The notes under the pieces: model-generated
Told to the model about the DNA's origin: nothing
Databases searched by the model: none
What the model saw: only the letters and a program-made list of their open reading frames with translations
Made by a program: the position numbers and the translations under genes
Source of the DNA: Gallionella sp.
GTDB lineage: Bacteria; Pseudomonadota; Gammaproteobacteria; Burkholderiales; Gallionellaceae
Assembly: GCA_023259035.1 (NCBI GenBank)
Contig: JAHFRA010000018.1
Span: 1 to 60,177 of the forward strand
Direction: 5' to 3'
DNA: 60,177 nt
Part shown: piece by piece, positions 49,489 to 58,362 of the stretch
Layout: the number at the start of each line of letters is the position of its first letter
Numbering within the stretch: position 1 is the stretch's first letter

Positions 49489-52400
49489 TTATGCATCCGC
49501 TGGATTCTTCTTTGCACCCGCCTCGGCACCCTCGACGGAACCACTCGCCATCTGCTCGTAAATCGCATAGCGCTTCTGCAGTTCATCCTCGTAGGACGCT
49601 GCCAGCACTTTCCCTCCATCGCCATCCATGCTCTTTACCAGACCGCGGAAACGCGGTTCGTTCTTGATGAACTCGCGGTAAGACCCGGATGGTTTCTGCG
49701 AATCCAGTATCAGCGGATTCTTGCCTTCCTGTTCGCGGCGCGGGTCGTAGCGGTACAGCGGCCAGTGGCCGGTGCTGACCGCCAGCTCCTGTTGCTGGTG
49801 TTGCTTGTTCATGTCGAAGCCATGCTCGACGCAGGGGCTGTAGGCAATGATCAGCGACGGTCCGTCGAAAGATTCGGCTTCGATGAAAGTCTTCAGCGTA
49901 TGAATATCCTTCGCACCGTAAGCGACATGGGCAACGTAAACATGGCCGTAGCTCATCGCAATCAATCCCAAATCCTTCTTGCCGGTTTTCTTGCCATCAG
50001 CGGCGAATTTCGCCAGGGCGCCGCGCGGCGTGGCCTTGGAACACTGCCCGCCGGTGTTGGAATAGACTTCGGTATCCATCACCAAAATGTTGACGTTGCG
50101 CCCGGAAGCCAGCACATGATCCAGCCCGCCGAAGCCGATGTCATAAGCCCATCCGTCGCCACCGAATATCCATACGCTCTTTTTCACCAGATATTCGGCA
50201 AGGCTTGCAAGTTGCCGCGCCTCGGCGGTATCGATGCCAACCAGCGCCTTGCGCAATTGCTCTACACGCTCACGCTGGGCGAAGATACCCGCCTCCGTGG
50301 TCTGATCGGCGTTGAGGATGGAATCCGCCAACGCGCCATCAATACGACCTTTTAACTTTCCCAGCAATTCAGCGGCATGTTCGGCATGCTTGTCGAGGCT
50401 GACGCGGAAACCCAGTCCGAATTCTGCATTATCCTCGAACAGCGAGTTTGCCCAGGCCGGGCCGCGCCCTTCGGCGTTCTTGCTGTAGGGGGTGGTAGGC
50501 AGGTTGCCGCCGTAGATCGACGAACAGCCGGTAGCGTTGGCCACTACCATGCGGTCGCCGAACAACTGTGTGGTGAGGCGAATATAGGGCGTTTCGCCAC
50601 AGCCGACGCAGGCGGTGGGAAACTCGAACAACGGCTGCATCATCATCGCGCCCTTGATGGTGGAGGTGCGCAACTTGGTGCGGTCGAATTCCGGCAGCTT
50701 GAGGAAGAACTCGAAGTTTTCCTTTTCCTGATTGCGCAATGGCACTACATCGCGCATGTTGATCGCCTTGTAGGTCGGGTCGGTCTTGGATACCGAAGGA
50801 CAGATATCCACGCACAGCCCGCAGCCGGTACAGTCCTCCGGCGCCACCTGATAGGTGACGTGCATGCCCTGCTCGAATTCCTTGCCCTTGATCTGGATAT
50901 GCTTGAAAGTGGGCGGCGCATCCTTGGCCAATTCGGCCGGGAACACCTTGGAGCGGATGGCGGCGTGCGGGCAAACGAACGGGCACTTGCCACAGTAGAT
51001 GCACAACTCTTTGTCCCACACCGGAATTTCCAGCGCCAGCTTGCGCTTGTCCCAGATTGCGGTGCCGGTGGGCCATGTGCCGTCGATAGGCAGTGCGCTC
51101 ACCGGCAGCAGACCACCGCGACCGGCCATGATTTCGGCAGTTATGCGCTTGACGAAATCCGGTGCATGGGCACCCACCGGGTTGGGCATTTCAAAACTGC
51201 TGGTAGCGGCGGCGGGGATTTTCACCTTGTGCAGGTTGGCGAGAGTTTCGTCGATCGCTTTCCAGTTGGCTTCCACTACCGCCCTGCCCTTCTTGCTGTA
51301 GGATTTTTCGGCGGCGTACTTGATCTTCTCGATGGCCAGTTCACGCGGCAGCACGCCGGAAATGGCAAAGAAACAGGTCTGCATGATGGTGTTGATGCGG
51401 CTGCCCATGCCGGTCGCCTTGGCGATGGGATAGGCATCGATCGCATAAAATTCGATTTTCTTGTCGATGATCTGCTGCTGCATCTTGCGCGTCAGCAAAT
51501 CCCAGACTTTGTCCGGCGCAGTCGTTGTGTTGAGCAGGAACACTGCGCCTTCGGCTGCGGCATCCAGCATCTCGTAACGCTCCAGAAATACCGGCTGATG
51601 GCAGCCGATGAAGTTCGCCTCGTTATGGCCGATCAGATAAGGGGAGTGAATTGGTTTTGGCGAAAAACGCAAATGGGAAATGGTCGCCGCACCCGCTTTT
51701 TTCGAGTCATAAACGAAATAGCCCTGACCATAAAGCTCGGTTTCTTCGCCCATGATCTTCATGGTGTTTTTGTTGGCGCCCACCGTTCCGTCTGAGCCCA
51801 AGCCGTAGAACAGACAGCGGTTCACGCCACGGCTGGCATCGTTGCGGAAATGCTCGTCCCACTTCAGGCTGGTGTGGGTGACATCGTCGATAATGCCGAT
51901 GGTGAAATGGTTTTTCGGCTGAGCTTTTTTCAGTTCATCGAACACGCTTTTGATCATGCCCGGCGTAAACTCCTTGGAGGAAAGGCCGTAGCGCCCGCCC
52001 ACCACACGCGGCATGGCCGCAGATTTGCCGGTGTCGGCGGTAAATGCTTCCGCAATCGCCGTCACCACGTCTTTATACAGTGGCTCGCCGTCAGCTCCCG
52101 GTTCCTTGGTGCGATCCAGAACAGCAATGTGTTTAGCCGTGACCGGGATAGCCTTAAGCAACTCATCGGCGGCAAAGGGGCGATACAGGCGCACTTTCAC
52201 CAGACCCACCTTCTCACCGTTTGCGGTCAAGTGCTCCACCGTTTCCTCCGCCGCATCCGCACCCGAACCCATCAGGATCATCACCCGCTCTGCATCCGGC
52301 GCACCAACGTATTCATACAATTTGTATTGGCGACCGGTGAGTTTGGCGAATTTATCCATCGTCTTCTGCACGATACCGGGCATGGCATCGTAATAGGCAT

Positions 52401-53100
52401 TGACCGTCTCGCGCGCCTGGAAATACACGTCCGGGTTTTGCGCGGTGCCGCGAATCACCGGGTGGTCGGGTGTCAGCGCACGTGCACGATGGGCGAACAC
52501 CAGCTTGTCGTCGATCATCTCGCGCACCACTTCCAACGACACCTGATCGACCTTGGCCACCTCATGTGAAGTGCGGAAGCCGTCGAAAAAATGCAGGATC
52601 GGTATGCGCGACTCCAGCGTCGCAGCTTGGGCGATCAGCGCCATATCCATGGCTTCCTGCACAGTATTGGAAGAAAGGAAAGCAAAACCGGTCGAGCGTG
52701 CCGACATCACGTCGCTGTGGTCGCCGAAGATCGACAAGCCCTGGGCTGCCAATGAACGCGCCGCCACGTGCATAACGAACGGCGTCAGTTCGCCGGCAAT
52801 CTTGTACATGTTGGGGATCATCAGCAGCAGGCCTTGGGAGGCGGTGAAGGTCGTCGCCAGTGAGCCAGTTTGTAACGCGCCATGAATAGCCCCGGCAGCG
52901 CCGCCTTCGCTCTGCATGGTGATTACCTCGGGAACAGTACCCCACAGGTTGGGTGTGCCAGCTGCCGACCAGGCGTCTGAATACTCACCCATCGGCGAAG
53001 AGGGGGTAATCGGATAAATCGCGATTACCTCGTTGGTCAGGTGGGCAATATAGGCGGCAGCTTCATTCCCGTCGATCGTAACCATGTGCGGTTGATACAT
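49489..53100 (-). CDS. nifJ: Pyruvate:ferredoxin (flavodoxin) oxidoreductase, single-chain
   Basis: 1203 residues from the ATG at 53100 (after AAGGAG). The full fused architecture is present: alpha-like domain I (IYPITPSSPMGEYSD), domain II, gamma-like region (GSDGTVGANKNT), a ferredoxin domain with CIYCGKCPFVCP and CTGCGLCVDICP, and the thiamine domain with CVGCGE, ATGCSS and GGDGWAYDIGFGGLDH...SNTGGQ. Reductively carboxylates acetyl-CoA to pyruvate, or the reverse, using ferredoxin. Together with OorABCD it is the second carboxylation that needs low-potential electrons. Promoter lies in the 640-base gap upstream but was not pinned down. Confidence 0.97.
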   Translation of the reverse strand: MYQPHMVTIDGNEAAAYIAHLTNEVIAIYPITPSSPMGEYSDAWSAAGTPNLWGTVPEVITMQSEGGAAGAIHGALQTGSLATTFTASQGLLLMIPNMYKIAGELTPFVMHVAARSLAAQGLSIFGDHSDVMSARSTGFAFLSSNTVQEAMDMALIAQAATLESRIPILHFFDGFRTSHEVAKVDQVSLEVVREMIDDKLVFAHRARALTPDHPVIRGTAQNPDVYFQARETVNAYYDAMPGIVQKTMDKFAKLTGRQYKLYEYVGAPDAERVMILMGSGADAAEETVEHLTANGEKVGLVKVRLYRPFAADELLKAIPVTAKHIAVLDRTKEPGADGEPLYKDVVTAIAEAFTADTGKSAAMPRVVGGRYGLSSKEFTPGMIKSVFDELKKAQPKNHFTIGIIDDVTHTSLKWDEHFRNDASRGVNRCLFYGLGSDGTVGANKNTMKIMGEETELYGQGYFVYDSKKAGAATISHLRFSPKPIHSPYLIGHNEANFIGCHQPVFLERYEMLDAAAEGAVFLLNTTTAPDKVWDLLTRKMQQQIIDKKIEFYAIDAYPIAKATGMGSRINTIMQTCFFAISGVLPRELAIEKIKYAAEKSYSKKGRAVVEANWKAIDETLANLHKVKIPAAATSSFEMPNPVGAHAPDFVKRITAEIMAGRGGLLPVSALPIDGTWPTGTAIWDKRKLALEIPVWDKELCIYCGKCPFVCPHAAIRSKVFPAELAKDAPPTFKHIQIKGKEFEQGMHVTYQVAPEDCTGCGLCVDICPSVSKTDPTYKAINMRDVVPLRNQEKENFEFFLKLPEFDRTKLRTSTIKGAMMMQPLFEFPTACVGCGETPYIRLTTQLFGDRMVVANATGCSSIYGGNLPTTPYSKNAEGRGPAWANSLFEDNAEFGLGFRVSLDKHAEHAAELLGKLKGRIDGALADSILNADQTTEAGIFAQRERVEQLRKALVGIDTAEARQLASLAEYLVKKSVWIFGGDGWAYDIGFGGLDHVLASGRNVNILVMDTEVYSNTGGQCSKATPRGALAKFAADGKKTGKKDLGLIAMSYGHVYVAHVAYGAKDIHTLKTFIEAESFDGPSLIIAYSPCVEHGFDMNKQHQQQELAVSTGHWPLYRYDPRREQEGKNPLILDSQKPSGSYREFIKNEPRFRGLVKSMDGDGGKVLAASYEDELQKRYAIYEQMASGSVEGAEAGAKKNPADA

Positions 53101-53744
53101 CAAAAACTCCTTCAGTCAGTATTGTTATGTCCGGTCGCCCGAAAATAAATTAATTAAAAAACCTTACTTACTTAATTCCTTTTTTCGATCATGTCGTGCA
53201 TAACTTGCGCGAGGATAATTTTCATCGCATAGCTCATTTTGCCACTGGGCACAACACAACGTGTTAACGTTAAACATTAATGAATTTTTTTATGGACGGC
53301 GATTCTATAACAAAGGTCTCTGTACAGCCACTGCGATTGCTAATGTTTTTGCTAATATTGGCTGACTCAGTGCTCAGCATAAAGAAAAAACTGGTAGCAT
53401 GAAACTGGGAAGCAGCCATTCCGCTCTACCCGCAAAAATACGCCCATGAATTGCTACCTCTGGTTGAAGAGTTGATGGATTATGCAAGTTAAGAAGGGTG
53501 GGCGCAGGACGATGCCAAGCGGCAAGCTTGTGAAGAATGTCGGCCCAAGCGAATAAATCAGCCAAACAGCTCTCAAAGGAAGCAGAGCAACATGTGTGGC
53601 CAGCGCGGACATCTCGCTGGAACAAAATCGCGCAACTGTAATCTATTATCCAGCGCAAACCAATCCGGCCAATTTATAATTGGTAGCCGAAGATGCAGAA
53701 TTATGGCGCGATTTAAGACAAACCAACTAACCAGGAGACCCACC
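53101..53744. other. Divergent intergenic region upstream of nifJ
   Basis: A/T-rich near 53140-53180 (nifJ side) with a short palindrome GTTAACGTTAA-like sequence at about 53272. No gene longer than about 30 codons is convincing. Transcription signals for nifJ and for the lipoprotein must lie here but were not identified with confidence. Confidence 0.4.
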
Positions 53745-54200
53745 ATGAAACAGACCAAATTATTTTTGCTGCTGGGAATGGTCATTGCCATCGGCGGCTG
53801 TGCCAGCAGCAAGTCCGGTGACACTTACAGCCGCGATGAGGCGCGCCGAGTGCAAAATGTCCAACTGGGTACAGTGGAAGGCTCGCGACCGATTAGAATT
53901 GAAGGCACGAAGACCACTATTGGCTCAGGTGCGGGCACTATTGTCGGAGCCATTGCTGGCAGCTCTGCGGGGCAAGGTAAAGGCAGCGCTATCGGAGCAG
54001 TCATCGGCGCGGTAGGGGGCGGCGTGGTGGGGGCTGCAGCGGAAGAAGGCTTAACCCGAGAGGATGGCGTGGAAGTTACGATAAGACTTGAAAGTGGGCG
54101 GCTTATCTCCGTCGTACAAGCAGGCAAGGAGCAATTCCAGCCCGGCGACAAGGTACGCATATTGGAATTCGGTGGGGAAAGCCGCGTTACTCACTACTAG
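53745..54200 (+). CDS. slyB: SlyB-like glycine-zipper outer-membrane lipoprotein
   Basis: 151 residues from the ATG at 53745 (after AGGAGA). Signal peptide with lipobox IGGC (cysteine near 19), so lipid-anchored. Glycine-zipper 2TM region (GAGTIVGAIAGSSAGQGKGSA... to GGGVVGAAAEEG) and the conserved C-terminal segment DGVEVTIRLESGR...FQPGDKVRIL. SlyB/Pcp-family proteins stabilise the outer membrane and respond to envelope stress. The final Tyr codon and TAG stop belong to the terminal inverted repeat of an inserted element, so the native protein probably ended one residue earlier, at ...RVTH. Confidence 0.88.
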   Translation: MKQTKLFLLLGMVIAIGGCASSKSGDTYSRDEARRVQNVQLGTVEGSRPIRIEGTKTTIGSGAGTIVGAIAGSSAGQGKGSAIGAVIGAVGGGVVGAAAEEGLTREDGVEVTIRLESGRLISVVQAGKEQFQPGDKVRILEFGGESRVTHY

Positions 54201-54449
54201 CCCGGATATTTCACCGGAGCGTCCCTAAAATCAATGGAAAGCGGCCTGAATACAGGGGTGCAGGCCCACAAGAGTGAAATCCGGTTTGTAGCGCAGGCCT
54301 TCGCGGGTGCTGGCGGTCGCTTTGCGGGCATCTTCGCGCCCCCGCTTCGCGCCGATAGGCGCGGCTATCGGCTTGGTGCGGGATGCGCAAATCTGCCCGC
54401 AAACCGCCTCGCCATCATCCCGCGATCCGGCGAAATATCCGGGCTAGTA
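54195..54449. mobile_element. MITE-like element with 22-bp terminal inverted repeats and TA flanks
   Basis: CTAGCCCGGATATTTCACCGGA (54197-54218) and its inverted copy with one mismatch (54426-54447) enclose about 207 bases without a transposase. TA dinucleotides flank both ends (54195-54196, 54448-54449), as left by IS630/Tc1-mariner-type insertion at TA. The interior is G/C-rich and contains smaller hairpins (GCCGATAG...CTATCGGC). Non-autonomous, presumably mobilised by a transposase elsewhere. Confidence 0.75.
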
Positions 54450-54488
54450 TCGCGTCACAGAATTATTGGAGCATGTTCAAAACCTGTC

Positions 54489-54599
54489 AATCCGCTGTTC
54501 GAAAGCTACGGCCAGATAATCGTTGATGAATGCCACCATTTATCGGCATTTTCCTTCGCGGAAATATTGAAACGTGCCAAGGTCAAGTATGTTCTTGGC
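54489..54599 (+). pseudogene. Fragment of a DEAD/DEAH-type helicase
   Basis: Thirty-seven codons read NPLFESYGQIIVDECHH then LSAFSFAEILKRAKVKYVLG, the Walker B (DECH) neighbourhood of a superfamily 2 helicase. The expected next motif (LTATP) is absent and the frame turns to unrelated residues before a stop at 54644. No other helicase motif is found nearby, so this is a small gene remnant directly after the MITE-like element. Confidence 0.65.
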
Positions 54600-54644
54600 T
54601 GCGGGATAGGTGCCAGCGTGGCTACAAAGCGATGGGATATGTAA

Positions 54645-55133
54645 TCGGCAAGGGAGGTTGATGCTTACCGGCCCGATCAAAACGTAAAATCTCGTAGAAG
54701 GTCGCTGCCTCCTCGTATATTATGCGATGCAATGTTCATTGTGATCGTACTGACGGTATCAGAAGGGGGAGTTAGCCAAAAGGGTATCACCTTGAGTTTC
54801 ATGGGGTATACAGAGCACTGCTTGAGCCGATAGCCCTCGATAGCTGATGATAGGTCACTTTTAGTGACATTACCCTGAAACCCGCATGAATACCAAGCAT
54901 CATTTCTTGACGGTATCAGTGACGGTGTGGCTGAAAGATTAACAAGCCAAACCCAATATCCATGCGAGTTGCGGGATGCTGGAAATAATTGAGCGGGAAT
55001 GAGATAAGCTTGGCGTTGCCGAAAAATGCAGTTGTAATTTGATACGAAAACTCTTGGGTACACTGTTTCCCGAGATGTTTTTCTGGGGCATTAAAGCGGG
55101 GCTGTTTTGAAGTTTCAGTGCAAAGGATGATGC
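54645..55133. other. Intergenic region upstream of the hemerythrin fusion gene
   Basis: No gene supported. GACGGTATCAG occurs twice (about 54750 and 54909), and GGTCACTTTTAGTGACATT near 54852 forms a short hairpin (GTCAC/GTGAC). This may be degraded mobile DNA continuing from the helicase remnant. Confidence 0.4.
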
Positions 55134-57746
55134 ATGGGAATCCAGAAGATTGTCGTTACGCGGGGAGTGCAGTGGGTAGAGGTGCCGGAAGTCGATCTGC
55201 GCGTGCTGTGTGGATGCCCGGCGGACTCGGTCAAACACCTGCTCAAGCGCGGGCTAATCTGGCAGCAGGAGGTCAAGGAGGTTGTTTACGAGACCGGCCC
55301 CAACGCTATCCTGCTTTCTGATATTCCGCTGCAAAACGGAGAGTTCGCCAACCTCGCCGAATTCCCGGTTTTGCAGATGCTCTACAAGCAGGGACTCATG
55401 CTGCCCGACCACCCCAACAACACCGGCCGCAAGCCCCTGATCATTGGCTCGGCCAATCAGGTCGAATCTCAGATGCGCTACATCTACCGGGGAAATTACG
55501 GATTGGTGTCACGCGAGGAAATTATTCAGGCGGGTGTATCTCCGGAGCAGGCTACCGAAATGATGCGCCTGAAGCTCGGATTTGCCTTTGGCCGTATCCG
55601 GCCGAGCCGTGATTTCCTTGACACGTGTATTGTCGGCGATGGGCCGGTGGAAATAGCGGACGGTGTAAGTTTGCGCCGGATACGACTCAATGTTTTTGAA
55701 TTTACCTATCGTAACGAGACGGTGTCGGTCGATCTTAATCTTTACCCCGATGAAACCTATGAATGTGCCTATCCGCTCGGCTACCGCCGGTTTGAACCGG
55801 AGTACTTCGCAGTCATTCACTCGGGTGAAGGCGATGGTTGGGACGTCAACCGCCCCTGCATGTCGAGCATCATCACCCATCAGGGGCGCCTCTACCTGAT
55901 TGATGCCGGCCCGCACCTTGCAAATACCATGGAAGCGCTGGGCATCGGCATCGACCAGGTAGACGGAATTTTTCACACCCACGCGCACGACGATCATTTT
56001 GCGGGGCTTACCACGCTGATGCGCGCGGGCCGGCGGATTCGCTACTTTACAACGCCGCTGGTACGGGCATCAGTGATGAAAAAACTGTCCGCCTTGCTGG
56101 GGATGGAGGAGGAACGCTTCGTCGACTTTTTTGACATCCACGACCTCGCCTTTGACACATGGAACAATATCGAGGGCATGGAGGTCATGCCGATTTTTTC
56201 GCCACATCCCGTAGAGACCAACTGCTTCGTCTTTCGTACACTGTGGGGCGACAGCTATCGCACTTACGCCCATTTCGCTGACATCGTTTCGCTGGATATT
56301 CTTCAAGGCATGGTCACCGACCAGCCAGAGGCGCCAGGTCTCGATTTTAAAGCCTTCGAGCGCACTCGCGTAGCTTATCTGACTCCGGTTGATCTGAAGA
56401 AAATTGATGTGGGCGGCGGCATGATCCATGGCAATGCCAATGATTTCCGGACCGATACTACCCCCCGTATCTTGCTTGCCCATCGTGCCGGTGATCTGAC
56501 GTTGGAGGAAAAAGAGATCGGTTCCAGTGCAGCATTTGGCACTGTCGACATTCTGGTGGAGGGCCAATCGGACGGACTGCGCCGCCACGCTTTCTCTTCT
56601 CTGGAGTCCCATCTTCTGGGGATTCCGCTTCACGATTTGCGGATACTGATCAACCATCCGATGACGGAGATTAATCCCGGTGCCATCATTCTCAAGGAAG
56701 GGGAGATGTCTCAGGAGGTGCTGCTGGTGGTAAGCGGACGGGTGGAAAAGATACGCACCCGCGACAACATATTTGGCAGCCTGTCGTCCGGGTCGCTAAT
56801 CGGTGTTGGCGCGATGCTGGACAATCGGCCATCTCGCTACACCTACCGCGCGTCCTCTTTCGTGCGACTGTTGCGAATGCCGGTCGGCCTCTATGCCGAA
56901 GTCATCCGGCGCAACGGATTGCTGGATCGCATGCGACGCACCGCCGACTTGCGTGCTTTTCTTGATACGACAAGCCTGTTCAGCGAAGGCCTGCCGGTTG
57001 CCACTCTTGGGCGGATTATCGACAGTGCGTCGGAACGGCGTTTTCAGTCTGGCGAGATCATTGACTGCCAGGGCACCCAGTTCCTCAGTATCATCCGCTC
57101 CGGCCTCGTCGAGTGCTCGGTGGGTAGCAAGATAATGGATGTTCTGAAGGAGAGCGACTTCTTTGGTGAAGAGGATGCCGTCCTCAAGGTTCCCGCGCTG
57201 TTCCAACTGCATGTATTAAAAGAGACGGTGGTCGTTCAAATCCCCGGCGTGCTTTTGGAGGACGCGCCGGTGCTGCGCTGGAAGCTTCTCGAAAGTTACC
57301 AGCAAAGGGCGGTGCGCGTCATGTACGGTGGTGATCAGACGCGCAGCTTTGTCTGGCAAGACGCCTTATCCATCCAGGTGGCTGCAATGGACGATCACCA
57401 CAAGCGGTTGATCGAGTTGGCCAACGCAGTCATCGAACATCTTCACGGTAAACCCAATCACGACTCACTAATCAAGGCGTTCGATGCTATGGTGGACTTC
57501 GCGCAATACCACTTTGCTGCGGAGGAGAAGCTGCTGGCACTCTACGACTATCCTGATACCGAAGACCATTGTAAAAAACATGGTGATCTGATTCGTCAGG
57601 TGAATGAATATCAGGAGCGGCTGCGGGGTGGCGATGTGCCAGACAGAGCCAGTTTTCTGCGCTTCTTTGAATCCTGGTTGTTGCGCCATGTCCTTGATGA
57701 TGATCGCAAATACGGCGTATTTCTCAATGCCAAAGGGGTGTATTGA
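55134..57746 (+). CDS. Metallo-beta-lactamase / double cNMP-binding / hemerythrin fusion protein
   Basis: 870 residues, ATG after AAAGGA. An N-terminal region of about 160 residues has no family I recognise. It is followed by a metallo-beta-lactamase fold (about 220-500) with HTHAHDDH (281-288) and further metal-site candidates in FSPHPVETN and HFADIVSLD. Then come two cyclic-nucleotide-binding-like barrels (about 520-620 and 635-735; INPGAIILKEGEMSQEVLLVVSGRVEKI, FQSGEIIDCQGTQFLSIIRSGLVE). The C-terminal hemerythrin domain (about 745-865) has its diiron ligands: DDHH (755-756), HFAAEE (His793, Glu797), DHCKKH and RHVLDDD. Likely a soluble O2- or NO-sensing enzyme with nucleotide control; substrate unknown. 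Confidence 0.85.
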   Translation: MGIQKIVVTRGVQWVEVPEVDLRVLCGCPADSVKHLLKRGLIWQQEVKEVVYETGPNAILLSDIPLQNGEFANLAEFPVLQMLYKQGLMLPDHPNNTGRKPLIIGSANQVESQMRYIYRGNYGLVSREEIIQAGVSPEQATEMMRLKLGFAFGRIRPSRDFLDTCIVGDGPVEIADGVSLRRIRLNVFEFTYRNETVSVDLNLYPDETYECAYPLGYRRFEPEYFAVIHSGEGDGWDVNRPCMSSIITHQGRLYLIDAGPHLANTMEALGIGIDQVDGIFHTHAHDDHFAGLTTLMRAGRRIRYFTTPLVRASVMKKLSALLGMEEERFVDFFDIHDLAFDTWNNIEGMEVMPIFSPHPVETNCFVFRTLWGDSYRTYAHFADIVSLDILQGMVTDQPEAPGLDFKAFERTRVAYLTPVDLKKIDVGGGMIHGNANDFRTDTTPRILLAHRAGDLTLEEKEIGSSAAFGTVDILVEGQSDGLRRHAFSSLESHLLGIPLHDLRILINHPMTEINPGAIILKEGEMSQEVLLVVSGRVEKIRTRDNIFGSLSSGSLIGVGAMLDNRPSRYTYRASSFVRLLRMPVGLYAEVIRRNGLLDRMRRTADLRAFLDTTSLFSEGLPVATLGRIIDSASERRFQSGEIIDCQGTQFLSIIRSGLVECSVGSKIMDVLKESDFFGEEDAVLKVPALFQLHVLKETVVVQIPGVLLEDAPVLRWKLLESYQQRAVRVMYGGDQTRSFVWQDALSIQVAAMDDHHKRLIELANAVIEHLHGKPNHDSLIKAFDAMVDFAQYHFAAEEKLLALYDYPDTEDHCKKHGDLIRQVNEYQERLRGGDVPDRASFLRFFESWLLRHVLDDDRKYGVFLNAKGVY

Positions 57747-57858
57747 TGAAACTGCCAACCATCCCACCAGGCAACAAAAAACGGTTGCCAAGTGATTGGA
57801 TATGATTTTTTGTTATCTCCACCCCGTCTGGAACCCCCGTGGTTAGTGAGTTGAGCAT

Positions 57859-58230
57859 ATGACTAAACATACAAATCCAGATCATGCACGACTCGACCGC
57901 GTTGTCGCTGAAGCGCGCCGGCAGCGTGACGAGCGTGAAGCCAATTATCGTGAGCGGGCGCTTAAATTGTTTCCATGGATTTGCGGGCGATGCGGTCGCG
58001 AGTTTTCAGGGGTGCGCTTGCGCGAGTTGACGGTACACCACAAAGACCACAATCACGATAACAACCCAACGGATGGCAGCAATTGGGAATTGCTCTGCCT
58101 GTATTGCCACGATAACGAGCACTCGCGCGTGTTGGATGAAGCGGCGAGAGGCAGGGATGCCGTTCATCAATCAGTGGCAACCCACAATCCATTCGCGGAG
58201 TTGCAATCGATGCTGAAGAAAAAAGGCTGA
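57859..58230 (+). CDS. yajD: HNH nuclease family protein YajD
   Basis: 123 residues, closely patterned on E. coli YajD: YRERALKLFPWICGRCGREF, then LRELTVHHKDHNHDNNPTDGSNWELLCLYCHDNEH, and the C-terminal NPFAELQSMLKKK. The CxxC...CxxC zinc knuckle and the HH...N...H nuclease core are complete. Cellular role of YajD is not well defined; it is a housekeeping-type stand-alone gene, not a homing endonuclease. Separated from its neighbours by over 100 bases on each side. Confidence 0.93.
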   Translation: MTKHTNPDHARLDRVVAEARRQRDEREANYRERALKLFPWICGRCGREFSGVRLRELTVHHKDHNHDNNPTDGSNWELLCLYCHDNEHSRVLDEAARGRDAVHQSVATHNPFAELQSMLKKKG

Positions 58231-58362
58231 ATGGTTTTGCTCTTGAAATAATCTGGATGTGCATCTTTTCAAGCTCATGCAAGCTATCAAGTTGCTGATG
58301 GCACCGCCAGCACCGATGAAACGTCCCATCAGCTTTACCGCGAATATCGAAGGAGACTGAAA

